From contig JBKGZM010000004.1 in NCBI GenBank assembly GCA_046545575.1, positions 3,482 to 67,481 of the forward strand: a stretch of DNA of 64,000 nucleotides, in the 5' to 3' direction. A program made the position numbers and the translations under genes. Below are positions 24,610-33,307 of the stretch, piece after piece. How positions within the stretch are numbered: position 1 is the stretch's first letter; each line of letters opens with the position of its first letter. Source of the stretch: JAGXOF01 sp046545575 (lineage in GTDB: Bacteria; Chloroflexota; Dehalococcoidia; SZUA-161; SpSt-899). The notes beneath the pieces were generated by a model that was not told the DNA's origin, searched no databases, and was given only the letters and a program-made list of their open reading frames with translations.

Positions 24610-26516
24610 CGGAACATTCAGTAGTATTTCAACCCTCCGGGAATCGAGGAAATATCCAGGAGGGGAAAACGATCATGGAGGCGGCAAGAGAACTGGGAGT
24701 GGGCTTGCAGAGCATCTGCGGGGGCCACCAAACCTGCGGTAAGTGCAAAGTAAAGATTCAGGATCATCATACATACTATGAAACCGGCAAGAAGGACCAG
24801 CAGCGGGTCTCACCGCCGACCGATAAGGAGACGGAGCTTCTCGGCGAAGATGCAATCTCAGAAGGATATCGACTCGCCTGCGCGACTCACGTCCTCGGAG
24901 ACCTGACCATCGATGTTCCTCCCGAGACTCGCGTCAGCCAGGAAACGATCAGCAAGACCGCTACACAGAAAGCCGTTACACTCAAGACCGCGGTAAGGAA
25001 ACTATATCTTGAGGTACCCGAGCCCAAGCTCGGTGACTCCCAAGGAGACTGGGAAAGAGTCGCTGGAGAACTGGAAGGGCGTTTCGGTCTCACGGACTTA
25101 ACCGCCGACTATGAGGCACTATCCACACTCCCGAAGGCCCTCCGCGACGGCAATTGGAAAGTTACTGTCACTTTGTTTATAGAGAAGAGAGTCATAAAAG
25201 TAGAGCCCGGACTTGTGGAAACCGCCTTTGGAGTGGCTTTGGATGTGGGCACTACCACACTGGCAGGCTACCTATGCGACCTGGCCACAGGGGAAATCGT
25301 GGCCACCGAAGCCCGTAGCAATCCCCAGATAAGCTATGGTGAGGACGTCATATCCCGTATCACCCACACTGTGCATTCCAAAAAGGGGCTAAAGGAACTC
25401 AGAAGCTGCCTCTTCGATTCACTAAACGATCTTGTAAAGGAACTATGTAACCAGGCGAACATCACTCGCAAAGACATCATCGACGCCACGATAGTGGGCA
25501 ACACCGCCATGCACCATATCTTTCTCAATCTCGATCCTCAACACTTAGCATCCTCCCCTTTTACTCCGGTTCTCCAGGGGCCCATGGATATGAATGCCCG
25601 GGATTTTGGACTAGCGATATGCCCTGGGGCCAATGTGCATACATTGCCTGTTGAGGCGGGCTTTGTAGGGGCGGACAACGTGGCAGTGGTCATCGCTGAG
25701 GAGCCCTACAACCAGGATGAAATGATGCTCGTTATCGATGTCGGGACAAACGGCGAGCTGGTTCTGGGCAACAGGGAAAGACTCCTTTCCGCTTCCTGCG
25801 CTACCGGTCCGGCCTTCGAGGGCGCTCACATCAAGTTCGGAATGAGAGCCGCCAGAGGAGCAATCGAGAGCATAAAAATCGACCCGGAGACCTACGAGGT
25901 CAGGTTCAAGGTAGTTGGAGACGACCGATGGAATGACCAGGACCCTCAAGTCAAAGCCACAGGCATATGCGGTTCCGCCATAATCGACGCCACCGCCGAG
26001 ATGCTGCGCGCGGGGATCATAAATCCCAGGGGAGCATTCCACAAGAATATTTCCAATTCCAGGATGTTATATAATAAGAAGGAGGCTGAGTTCGTTATCG
26101 CCTGGGCAGATGAGACAGACCTGGGCCACGATATCACAGTTTGCCAGAACGATATCCGCTCGATGCAACTGGGAAAGGGGGCACTGCTCTCAGGGGCCAA
26201 TCTGCTGATGAGACAGATGGGTATAGAGAGTGTGGACAAGGTAATCCTGGCCGGCTCATTCGGACTCCACATCGACAGGCAGAATGCTCTGGATATGGGG
26301 CTATTTCCCGAGGTCGATGCTGAAGCAGTATACTCCACAGGCAATGCCGCCGGAGAAGGGGCAAGACTGGCGCTCTTGAACACCGACAAGCGGAAAGAGG
26401 CAGCCGACATCGCCCGGCGGATAGAATACATGGAGCTGAGCCTCGAATCCGACTTCCAGAAGGAATTCGTCCAGGCGATGATTTTCCCCACACCACAGGA
26501 GGCAAAACCCGGGTAG
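24606..26516 (+). CDS. RACo-type ASKHA ATPase, corrinoid protein activator
   Basis: A 636-residue reductive activator of corrinoid proteins. The N-terminal 2Fe-2S ferredoxin domain has ligands Cys38, Cys44, Cys47 (CGGHQTCGKCKV) and Cys92. A linker region follows, then the actin-like ASKHA ATPase (DUF4445) with the phosphate loops ALDVGTTTLAGYL and VIDVGTNGELVLG. Such proteins use ATP to drive one-electron reduction of cob(II)alamin back to Co(I) in the corrinoid iron-sulfur protein or methyltransferases. Its presence with two CooC paralogues suggests a Wood-Ljungdahl or methyl-transfer pathway, though no corrinoid protein gene lies in the window. Confidence 0.9.
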   Translation: MTEHSVVFQPSGNRGNIQEGKTIMEAARELGVGLQSICGGHQTCGKCKVKIQDHHTYYETGKKDQQRVSPPTDKETELLGEDAISEGYRLACATHVLGDLTIDVPPETRVSQETISKTATQKAVTLKTAVRKLYLEVPEPKLGDSQGDWERVAGELEGRFGLTDLTADYEALSTLPKALRDGNWKVTVTLFIEKRVIKVEPGLVETAFGVALDVGTTTLAGYLCDLATGEIVATEARSNPQISYGEDVISRITHTVHSKKGLKELRSCLFDSLNDLVKELCNQANITRKDIIDATIVGNTAMHHIFLNLDPQHLASSPFTPVLQGPMDMNARDFGLAICPGANVHTLPVEAGFVGADNVAVVIAEEPYNQDEMMLVIDVGTNGELVLGNRERLLSASCATGPAFEGAHIKFGMRAARGAIESIKIDPETYEVRFKVVGDDRWNDQDPQVKATGICGSAIIDATAEMLRAGIINPRGAFHKNISNSRMLYNKKEAEFVIAWADETDLGHDITVCQNDIRSMQLGKGALLSGANLLMRQMGIESVDKVILAGSFGLHIDRQNALDMGLFPEVDAEAVYSTGNAAGEGARLALLNTDKRKEAADIARRIEYMELSLESDFQKEFVQAMIFPTPQEAKPG

Positions 26517-26552
26517 AAGCGTGATGCCCAAAATACTTTCGAGGAAGTGTTT

Positions 26553-27152
26553 ATGCAGGATGAAACAGAAGGTAAAAACAGACTCATAGAGGTACTAAGC
26601 AACCGATTCCCTGAAGAAGCTACTGAGCTGGGTACTCTCCTCCACCACGCATACCAAGCAGGCACCATAACCTATGACGACATAAACCTCGACCCCACAA
26701 CAAAAGAGGATATAATCCTTATCGCTTCCCAGGCTAGGATGGTCGTGCCCCTGGGCACAGCCCCTGCATGGGAAGACAGGGTATTGATGTTCGACAGCCA
26801 CGAGACCTATCACATGCCAAAGGTCGTACGGATTCTCGTGCAGATGGCCGAGGAAGAAGGAAAATGGCAACCTGAAACTGCGGAGGACCAATGCCTCCGA
26901 GAAGCTGGAGAACCCAACATTTCCAAGGTATTGAACTATCTCAGTATGATCAAGACTATATCTCCTGACTGCCGGATATCGCTTGAGGTAATGGACTCGT
27001 TAAGGGGAGAACTCGGCATAAGTCTCCAGTTTCATAAGCTCCTCGACGAACTTGTCCAATGTGGCATAATGAGCACATACAGCAGAAAGTCTCTGTTCCG
27101 AGGTACCCCCCAATACGAGGTAAACGCTTCACTCTATTGGGCTGCACCATAA
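26553..27152 (+). CDS. Hypothetical protein downstream of RACo
   Basis: A 199-residue soluble protein I do not recognise. The sequence is mixed helix and strand, acidic in the first half, with a likely winged-helix unit at the end (ISLQFHKLLDELVQCGIMSTYSRK). It has only three Cys residues and no cofactor motif. ATG 26553 has GAGGA seven bases upstream; an in-frame GTG at 26547 is less likely. Thirty-six bp separate it from RACo on the same strand, so a role linked to RACo or its target is possible but purely positional. Confidence 0.65.
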   Translation: MQDETEGKNRLIEVLSNRFPEEATELGTLLHHAYQAGTITYDDINLDPTTKEDIILIASQARMVVPLGTAPAWEDRVLMFDSHETYHMPKVVRILVQMAEEEGKWQPETAEDQCLREAGEPNISKVLNYLSMIKTISPDCRISLEVMDSLRGELGISLQFHKLLDELVQCGIMSTYSRKSLFRGTPQYEVNASLYWAAP

Positions 27153-27259
27153 AGAAGGCGGGGATTTAATCCCCACCCTACTGTAACAGACTTGTCATCT
27201 GGGAAGAAAGCTATTAGAATATGTAATGCCAAATAAACTCTTAAAGGAGGTTTTACTGA

Positions 27260-27526
27260 ATGGCCTACAAGATCACAGACGAGTGTATCAGCTGCGGAGC
27301 CTGTGAAGACGAATGCAAGAATGGTGCGATATCCGAAGGGGAAGATATTTATGTAATCGACCCTAATAAGTGCACCGAATGTGTGGGCTGGTTTGAGTCT
27401 CCCAAATGTGCTGAGGTATGCCCTGTAGATGCCACAGTACCTGACCCGGACCATCAAGAGAGCCGAGAAGAGCTTCTTGAGAAATGGAAGAAGCTACATC
27501 CGGGTGAGACCCCGGAAGTAACCTAG
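27260..27526 (+). CDS. 2[4Fe-4S] ferredoxin, YfhL type
   Basis: An 88-residue ferredoxin. The first cluster motif CISCGACEDECKNGAI is regular; the second has the YfhL/Alvin insertion CTECVGWFESPKCAEVCP, where about eight residues separate the second and third Cys. The C-terminal tail is helical and charged. Such ferredoxins have low-potential clusters and serve reductases and CODH/RACo-type systems. A strong AAAGGAGG site precedes ATG 27260. Confidence 0.93.
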   Translation: MAYKITDECISCGACEDECKNGAISEGEDIYVIDPNKCTECVGWFESPKCAEVCPVDATVPDPDHQESREELLEKWKKLHPGETPEVT

Positions 27527-27553
27527 AAGATATTTCAGAGAAGCAAATGCACC

Positions 27554-27588
27554 GCGGGAGCGGTCTCCTTCAGGGAAATCGCTCCCGC
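27554..27588. terminator. Hairpin after the ferredoxin gene
   Basis: Perfect 9-bp stem gcgggagcg (27554-27562) and cgctcccgc (27580-27588) with a 17-nt loop. There is no T-run, so it may stabilise the mRNA end rather than terminate. Confidence 0.5.
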
Positions 27589-27691
27589 AAATATGCTTAT
27601 CCGATAAGCTCAGCTTAACTGGAACATATCGATAGTTAGAAGTCAAACCAGCAAGCCGATAGAGAAAGAAGGATCTAAGAAAGAGTGACCA

Positions 27692-28612
27692 ATGGCTGAA
27701 TATCAGGTAATTATTGTCGGCGGCGGTCCTGCGGGAATCACCGCAGGGCTCTACACCTCGCGGGCAGGATTTAAAAGTCTCCTGCTTGAGAGAGGTGCTT
27801 TTGGCGGACAAATGATCAACACTAGCCATGTGGAGAATTACCCCGGCTTCGTTGAGGGAATTTCGGGGGCCGAACTGGGGATGATAATGCACCAGCAGGC
27901 CACCAAGTACGGCCTGGAGTCGAATACAAGTGAGGTAACTACCATCAATCCCGGACCACCTCACACAGTATCAACATCTGACGGAAACATTGAAGCTGAT
28001 GTTGTAGTACTTGCTCCTGGATCGGAATACCGCAGGCTCGGTGTCCCCGGCGAGGAAGAATTCAGTGGCCGAGGGGTTTCCTACTGCGCAACGTGTGATG
28101 GATTCTTTTTCCGCAACAAGGTGGTAGCAGTGGTGGGAGGGGGTGATACTGCCATAACCGATGCCCTGGAGTTAACTCAACACGCCAGCATGGTATACGT
28201 CATTCACCGCCGCGATCAGCTACGAGCAAGCCAGGTTCTTCAACACCGTGCTTTCAATGAACCCAAACTTGAGTGCGTATGGGACTCGGTCGTGGAGGAA
28301 ATCGTAGGCGATAACCTGGTGCAAGAACTCAAACTAAGGAACATTAAAACAAATGAGGTCTCCAGTTTGCAGGTGAACGGGGTATTTGTGGCAATAGGAA
28401 TCATACCCAATACCCAGTCCTTTGCCGGAGCTGTGGAACTCGACAGTACAGGGGCCATAAAAACAGATGAAGCTATGGCGACCTCTGTCCCGGGGATCTT
28501 CGCCGCTGGCGATGCACGGAGCGACTCACCACGCCAGATCGCAACCGCGGTCGGCGATGGGGCAACCGCAGCCAACTCCGTCATGAAGTATCTCCAGGAA
28601 AAAGGCCGATAA
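27692..28612 (+). CDS. trxB: Thioredoxin-disulfide reductase
   Basis: FAD/NAD(P)H-dependent flavoprotein that reduces thioredoxin. The N-terminal FAD loop is GGGPAGITAG, the redox-active pair is Cys132/Cys135 (CATCDG), the NAD(P)H-binding loop is VVGGGDTAITDAL, and the C-terminal FAD motif is GIFAAGDA. At 306 residues it is the low-molecular-weight bacterial type. A thioredoxin gene lies 2.1 kb downstream on the same strand. Confidence 0.95.
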   Translation: MAEYQVIIVGGGPAGITAGLYTSRAGFKSLLLERGAFGGQMINTSHVENYPGFVEGISGAELGMIMHQQATKYGLESNTSEVTTINPGPPHTVSTSDGNIEADVVVLAPGSEYRRLGVPGEEEFSGRGVSYCATCDGFFFRNKVVAVVGGGDTAITDALELTQHASMVYVIHRRDQLRASQVLQHRAFNEPKLECVWDSVVEEIVGDNLVQELKLRNIKTNEVSSLQVNGVFVAIGIIPNTQSFAGAVELDSTGAIKTDEAMATSVPGIFAAGDARSDSPRQIATAVGDGATAANSVMKYLQEKGR

Positions 28613-28673
28613 AGCAAAAGCGCCCTCGGGCTTATACATCTGGTAAGGAGGCAGGACTGAAGCAGGTGCAGGA

Positions 28674-29432
28674 TTGGACAGCATTTATGTAGCTCCACTC
28701 CTCTTTTTCTTCATCCCTTTCCTATTTTCTATGTTGGGTATGGGTGGTGCTCAGGTATATGTCCCAATACTATTCTGGCTGGGAATGGATCTCAAAACAG
28801 AGGCAATTCCCTTAGCTCTTCTTCTTAATGTGGTTAGTACCGCATCAGCTTCTGTCACATATCTCAGCAGGCATCTTGTGGAATGGAAGATCGCGCTGGT
28901 ACTTGGCGGATCCATGGCAATATTCGCTCCTGTAGGAGCCCGAATAAATGTAGGACTATCCACAACGCAAATTCTCCTGTTCTTCGCATTATTTACCATA
29001 GCCGCAGCAGCGCTTATGATTTCCGGATGGCAACCAAAGGGAGAAAAACTGACTAAAGGCAAGCTCATGACCCTTTCGATTCCAGCGGGCGGGATATTGG
29101 GATTCATAGTTGGACTTCTTGGTCGCGGTGGAGGGGCCTTCGTCGTGCCCACACTCCACATTGGAGGCATCGAGGCTAAAAGAGCTGCCGCTACCTCAGT
29201 CCTGGCGATTACGGTAGCGGCACTCAGCGGCTTCCTGGCCCATCTTGCTATGGCAGCCAGGCCGGAGTGGATCGTCTGGGCATTGTGCGTAGTTGCCGTC
29301 ATCGCAGGCAGCCAGGCAGGATCACGTACAATGGCGGGGAGGTTACAGTCCAGGTCGATACGGCTGATGTTTGGCATAGTATTGGTTTGCATTGCGTTAG
29401 CTCTGATAGTTCACGATGTTATACTCGCATAA
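28674..29432 (+). CDS. TSUP-family (TauE/SafE) anion permease
   Basis: A 252-residue membrane protein with about eight hydrophobic segments and the twice-repeated motif of the sulfite/organosulfonate exporter family: PFLFSMLGMGGAQVYVP in the first half and GFIVGLLGRGGGAFVVP in the second. Likely exports or imports sulfite, sulfonates or related anions. The frame has no ATG; a TTG at 28674 with gcagga just upstream is the best start. It sits between trxB and cooC. Confidence 0.85.
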   Translation: MDSIYVAPLLFFFIPFLFSMLGMGGAQVYVPILFWLGMDLKTEAIPLALLLNVVSTASASVTYLSRHLVEWKIALVLGGSMAIFAPVGARINVGLSTTQILLFFALFTIAAAALMISGWQPKGEKLTKGKLMTLSIPAGGILGFIVGLLGRGGGAFVVPTLHIGGIEAKRAAATSVLAITVAALSGFLAHLAMAARPEWIVWALCVVAVIAGSQAGSRTMAGRLQSRSIRLMFGIVLVCIALALIVHDVILA

Positions 29433-29458
29433 GGTTTGAGCATGAAAGGGAGGAATCG

Positions 29459-30241
29459 ATGAAAATAGCTACTTCGGGGAAGGGAGGGGTGGGTAAAACC
29501 ACTCTGGCCAGCCTGATGGCAATGGCATACGCCGATGCAGGCTACAACGTAATAGCGATAGATGCCAACCCGGACGCCAATCTGGCTCTGGCTCTGGGTA
29601 TATCTCCAGAGGAAGCTGACAGCATAACTCCTATAATCGAGCTGCAGGACCTCATTTACGAAAGGACCGGAGCCCAGCCCGGGACCATCGGGGGTAGCTT
29701 CAAGCTTAATCCCGAGGTAAGCGACATCCCGGACCGCTTTTCAATCCAACGCAACGGTATAAAGCTACTGGTAATGGGTACTGTCAAAGGACCACTTGCC
29801 GGCTGCGTCTGCCCTGAAAGCGCAGTGCTCAAGGCATTGCTAATGCATCTTGTTCTGCGTCGTGATGAGGTAGTGATTCTGGACATGGATGCAGGGGTAG
29901 AACACCTGGGCAGAGGCACAGCCCAGGGTGTGGATGCATTTTTGATCGTGGTGGAGCCAGGACAAAGAAGTCTGCAAACCGCCAGGTCGGTCAAGAAACT
30001 GGCAGAAGGGCTCAACATCCATCACTGCTACGCTGTCGGCTGCAAGACACGGAACGAATCCGAGCGTCAGTTTATCAAGGATAATCTTCCCGGATTCCCT
30101 ATATTGGGGTTCCTGGACTACAATGAGGATATCATTAAAGCCGACGCTGAAGGACTCAACGTGTATGAAAGAGTTCCACAGGCAGTAACCAGCATACAGG
30201 AAATAAAGCAGGAAATGGAAAGGTTATTATCCCAAAAATGA
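29459..30241 (+). CDS. CooC-like nickel-inserting ATPase (copy 1)
   Basis: A 260-residue P-loop ATPase of the MinD/CooC group. It has the deviant Walker A SGKGGVGKTT and the Cys-x-Cys motif Cys116-Val-Cys118 (AGCVCPE) that binds nickel between the two subunits of CooC dimers, plus DMDAGVEHLGRGT. CooC-type ATPases load Ni into carbon monoxide dehydrogenase or acetyl-CoA synthase. The ATG at 29459 follows GGGAGGA; the open frame extends upstream into the TSUP gene but without homology. The stop overlaps the next gene. Confidence 0.9.
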   Translation: MKIATSGKGGVGKTTLASLMAMAYADAGYNVIAIDANPDANLALALGISPEEADSITPIIELQDLIYERTGAQPGTIGGSFKLNPEVSDIPDRFSIQRNGIKLLVMGTVKGPLAGCVCPESAVLKALLMHLVLRRDEVVILDMDAGVEHLGRGTAQGVDAFLIVVEPGQRSLQTARSVKKLAEGLNIHHCYAVGCKTRNESERQFIKDNLPGFPILGFLDYNEDIIKADAEGLNVYERVPQAVTSIQEIKQEMERLLSQK

Positions 30242-30753
30242 TGGAGGCCGTATGCTTTGACCTGGGAGATACTTTGATCGCCGAAGAAAGCGTTGTCCAC
30301 AACATGCAGGGGAAAGCAGTCGCCGCTGACATTGTGGAAGGCGTGCCCGAGGTTTTACAAGCTGTAAGAGACCGGGGATTCAAAACTGCTATAATTGCAA
30401 ATGCGGACAGCACGAGTGGCAGAAACGTTATTGACCATTGCGAATTGGGCGGCTATTTCGACATCATCGTAATCTCCGGGGAAATAGGATCGGAAAAGCC
30501 GGCCAGGGAGATATTTCAGTTCGCATTGGATGAGCTGGCGGTAAAAGCAAACGACGCAATTATGGTAGGAAACAGAATTGATGTGGACATCGTCGGGGCA
30601 AACAGGATAGGAATGAAAACCGTGTGGTTCAAATGGAACGACCGCTACGAGTATTCAATTGACCCCGAAGAGGCAAAACCCAACTTTACGATAAGCAATA
30701 TGCCCGAATTGTTGGGCATATTAGATTTAATAATGAAAAAGGAGGAAGTATGA
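30238..30753 (+). CDS. HAD-superfamily hydrolase
   Basis: A 171-residue haloacid-dehalogenase-like phosphatase. Motif I is CFDLGDTLI with the nucleophilic Asp, motif III is around EIGSEKPAREIF with the Lys, and motif IV is VGNRIDVDIVGA. The small helical cap region is typical of subfamily I. The start ATGATG overlaps the cooC stop and its own stop overlaps the thioredoxin start, so the three genes are translationally coupled. Substrate unknown. Confidence 0.85.
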   Translation: MMEAVCFDLGDTLIAEESVVHNMQGKAVAADIVEGVPEVLQAVRDRGFKTAIIANADSTSGRNVIDHCELGGYFDIIVISGEIGSEKPAREIFQFALDELAVKANDAIMVGNRIDVDIVGANRIGMKTVWFKWNDRYEYSIDPEEAKPNFTISNMPELLGILDLIMKKEEV

Positions 30754-31277
30754 GCGAAGTAGTGGAAGTCACCGATCAGACCTTTGAAGAAGAGGTCTTG
30801 AAATCTGACGTCCCAACTGAGGTGGATTTCTGGGCACCCTGGTGTGGACCATGCAGAATGGTATCACCAATCTACGACAAACTCGCAGGTGAATATCAGA
30901 ATTTCAAGTTCTGCAAGATTAACGTCGACGAGAACCCCCAGACAGCGATGAAGTATCAGATCATGAGTATCCCCATGCAGATGTTCTTTGCGGGCGGAGA
31001 AAAGGTTGACGAAATCCTCGGCGCTGTCCCCGAACAAACGATTCGTTCAAAGGTCGACGAGATTCTCCAGAGATACCCGACAGATGAAACGGGTAAGCTC
31101 AAATCCATCCTCTCATCATGGGTTGATCATAACACCCAGGACAGCGAGAAATTTAAAAAATGGACTCAAGAAGCACAAGAGATGAAAGATGGAGAGATCT
31201 ATAACAAGATTGTGCAGGCTGCCCAAGAGATAGAAGAGGCAAACGGTAAGCTTTCTCAGGTTCTGAAGGAACTATAA
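30750..31277 (+). CDS. Thioredoxin with C-terminal helical extension
   Basis: The first 105 residues are a thioredoxin: active site WAPWCGPCRM (Cys32, Cys35) and the cis-proline loop SIPMQMFF. About 70 further residues form a charged helical tail not found in ordinary thioredoxins (about 105-110 residues). The tail contains no Cys and looks like a partner-binding or oligomerisation segment. GGAGG lies within the end of the upstream HAD gene. It is presumably reduced by the TrxB encoded upstream. Confidence 0.9.
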   Translation: MSEVVEVTDQTFEEEVLKSDVPTEVDFWAPWCGPCRMVSPIYDKLAGEYQNFKFCKINVDENPQTAMKYQIMSIPMQMFFAGGEKVDEILGAVPEQTIRSKVDEILQRYPTDETGKLKSILSSWVDHNTQDSEKFKKWTQEAQEMKDGEIYNKIVQAAQEIEEANGKLSQVLKEL

Positions 31278-31347
31278 CTTAACACCTGCGGTTCGACGAA
31301 AATATGAATCGATAAAATAAAGCCCAGCATCGCAAGGCAGGAAAACG

Positions 31348-32169
31348 ATGGCTGATTTTGAAGATAGGGAGATCAGGGTCAACAACCTGAGACTTTGCTA
31401 TCTGGACTGGGAGAACTATAGCGCAAGACCGGTAGTGCTGCTCCACGGATTGTGGGGTTATGCCCACTACTGGGATTTCTTCGCCAAAAGTATGAGTTCT
31501 GAATACCATATCATAGCCCTCGATCAGAGAGGCCACGGAGACAGTGACCGGGCGGAAAGCTATAGCATCAAAGACTACCTCCATGACCTTGAGGCCTTCA
31601 GCAACGAATTAGGGCTGGATAAAATTCTCCTCATCGGCCACTCGATGGCAGGAATTACTGGGGTGCTCTACGCCGCACGCAATCCCGAGAAGGTGGCAAA
31701 ACTCATAATAGTGGACATCGGCCCTGAACTCTCTCCTACCGGGACGGAAAGGATGCAGAAGGAAATCGAAAGCAAGCCCGAGAGCTTCAGGGACGAGAAT
31801 GAAGTTGCTCAATTCCTTAGATATCGCGACCCTCTGCAATCACAGGAAGTCATTGAACACCATCTAAGGCATTCCCTCACGCGGAATGAAACCGGGAACT
31901 TGATATTCAAACATGATAAAGCGCTGGACAAGCCCAACCTGCAATCGCCGGAGTTCCTGTGGGACCAACTCCACAAACTAACCTGTTCCACCCTCCTGGT
32001 CCACGGAGTGGAGAGCGATTTCCTGACCGATGAAACAGCTCAGGCGATGATCGAGGCGATGCCCAATGGAGCGCTCGTTAATATAGATGGTGCCGGGCAT
32101 GATGCCCCTCTGGATAATCCCGGGGGATTTGAGTCCGCAGTCCGTGATTTTCTACAAAGGACAGACTGA
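31348..32169 (+). CDS. Alpha/beta-fold hydrolase
   Basis: A 273-residue hydrolase with the oxyanion region LLHGLWGYAHYW, nucleophile Ser99 in GHSMAG, a late acidic residue in VESDFLTDE and the catalytic His in DGAGHDAP. The fold is that of esterases, haloalkane dehalogenases and MhpC-type C-C hydrolases; the exact substrate cannot be told. Its stop overlaps the start of the NifU-like gene by one base. Confidence 0.88.
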   Translation: MADFEDREIRVNNLRLCYLDWENYSARPVVLLHGLWGYAHYWDFFAKSMSSEYHIIALDQRGHGDSDRAESYSIKDYLHDLEAFSNELGLDKILLIGHSMAGITGVLYAARNPEKVAKLIIVDIGPELSPTGTERMQKEIESKPESFRDENEVAQFLRYRDPLQSQEVIEHHLRHSLTRNETGNLIFKHDKALDKPNLQSPEFLWDQLHKLTCSTLLVHGVESDFLTDETAQAMIEAMPNGALVNIDGAGHDAPLDNPGGFESAVRDFLQRTD

Positions 32170-32615
32170 TGGGTGTGACTTCGCAAGAACAAATCAATAT
32201 TCACGACATCGAAGAAGCTCAAACCGAGCAAGTCCGGGAGTATCTGGACAGTCCCAAAAACGTGGAGATAATGCTGGACTATGATGGTGAAGGAGAGATA
32301 AGCGCCTCATCCAAGGCATGGAGGGCCACGCTCTGGATATACGTCAAGGTCAGAAACGGGAAAATCTGGAAAGCGTCCTGGTTCGCCACAACTATGGGAG
32401 GTCTCATCTCCGCCTATGGCAGCGCCCTTACCGAGATGGTCAAGGGGAAGACCATCCAACAGGCCCTGGCAATTCAGCCCAAAGATATCTCCGGGGCTCT
32501 TGGTTTGCCCGAAACGGGGTTTGGCGCATGGTTTAAAAGAGGACTCGTTGAGGCAATCAATAACTACAACGCATACAAGCTATCCCCCTGGAAAAGGACA
32601 TATGAACCACGGTAA
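32169..32615 (+). CDS. NifU-like scaffold-fold protein without cysteines
   Basis: A 148-residue protein whose layout follows the NifU/IscU N-terminal scaffold: an early strand pair, the segment SWFATTMGGLISAYGSALTE where IscU has G-C-A-I-S-x-A-S-x-S, then MVKGKTIQQALAI, and a last helix. All three cluster-binding Cys positions are other residues, and the protein has no Cys at all. So it cannot hold a cluster in the usual way; it may be a decoy, a carrier of something else, or a divergent family. The assignment is from pattern only. Confidence 0.55.
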   Translation: MGVTSQEQINIHDIEEAQTEQVREYLDSPKNVEIMLDYDGEGEISASSKAWRATLWIYVKVRNGKIWKASWFATTMGGLISAYGSALTEMVKGKTIQQALAIQPKDISGALGLPETGFGAWFKRGLVEAINNYNAYKLSPWKRTYEPR

Positions 32616-32628
32616 TAGAGGTGAGAAA

Positions 32629-33306
32629 ATGGAATACATTACTCCAGCACAGATGAAGGAGATAGACCGACGAACACAGGAGGAATTCGGCATCCCCGAT
32701 ACAATCCTCATGGAAAACGCTGGAAGAGCCGTTTTCCAGAAGGCGATAGAAATGCTCTCCAAACAGAGCGACAAAAGAGCAATAGTGGTCTGCGGTAGCG
32801 GCAACAATGGAGGCGATGCTTTCGTTGTCGCCAGGCATCTGATGAATCATGGAATCGATGTTGACACCCTCCTTCTGGTGCCGGTCGAGAAGCTCCGGGG
32901 AGAAGCGAAAGCCAATTATGACCGCGCCCGAAAGATCGCTCAGACAATCGGAAAGGATATCGAGGTGATGAACGAGGCGAATCTGGATTCGTTCAAGGAG
33001 AAGCTGGAGTCCACAAAAGGGGGGCTGATTGTCGACGGGATATTCGGCACAGGCCTGGGGCGGGACGTAACAGAACCACAACGAACCATTATTCAACTGA
33101 TAAACGACTCCCGGAAACCGGTCCTGGCAGTGGATGTCCCTTCAGGTCTGGATGCCACCGAAGGGAAGGTCCTGGGAATTTGCGTTCAAGCCAATGCAAC
33201 GGTAACGTTTGCGAAGCCAAAAACAGGCTTCCCCGGAAATGAAAATTACACCGGAGAAGTCATTGTCGCTGATATATCAACACCTAAGGTGCTTTTGGAG
33301 GAATAA
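32629..33306 (+). CDS. nnrE: NAD(P)H-hydrate epimerase (YjeF N-terminal type)
   Basis: Interconverts R and S forms of hydrated NAD(P)H for repair. The start MEYITPAQMKEIDRRT is standard, as are TILMENAGRAVF, VCGSGNNGGDAFVVARHL and the catalytic region VDGIFGTGLGRDV. At 225 residues it lacks the fused NnrD dehydratase domain found in many bacteria, and no separate nnrD is visible. ATG 32629 follows AGAGGTGAG; the frame is open further upstream, overlapping the previous gene, without homology. Confidence 0.9.
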   Translation: MEYITPAQMKEIDRRTQEEFGIPDTILMENAGRAVFQKAIEMLSKQSDKRAIVVCGSGNNGGDAFVVARHLMNHGIDVDTLLLVPVEKLRGEAKANYDRARKIAQTIGKDIEVMNEANLDSFKEKLESTKGGLIVDGIFGTGLGRDVTEPQRTIIQLINDSRKPVLAVDVPSGLDATEGKVLGICVQANATVTFAKPKTGFPGNENYTGEVIVADISTPKVLLEE

Positions 33307-33307
33307 A

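Noticed and set aside
32416..32628. Upstream extension of nnrE (and of the cooC genes, coaE and CPBP gene) to the first in-frame start
   Set aside because: The added residues overlap well-supported neighbouring genes, match nothing in the families, and each gene has a better internal start with a ribosome-binding site.
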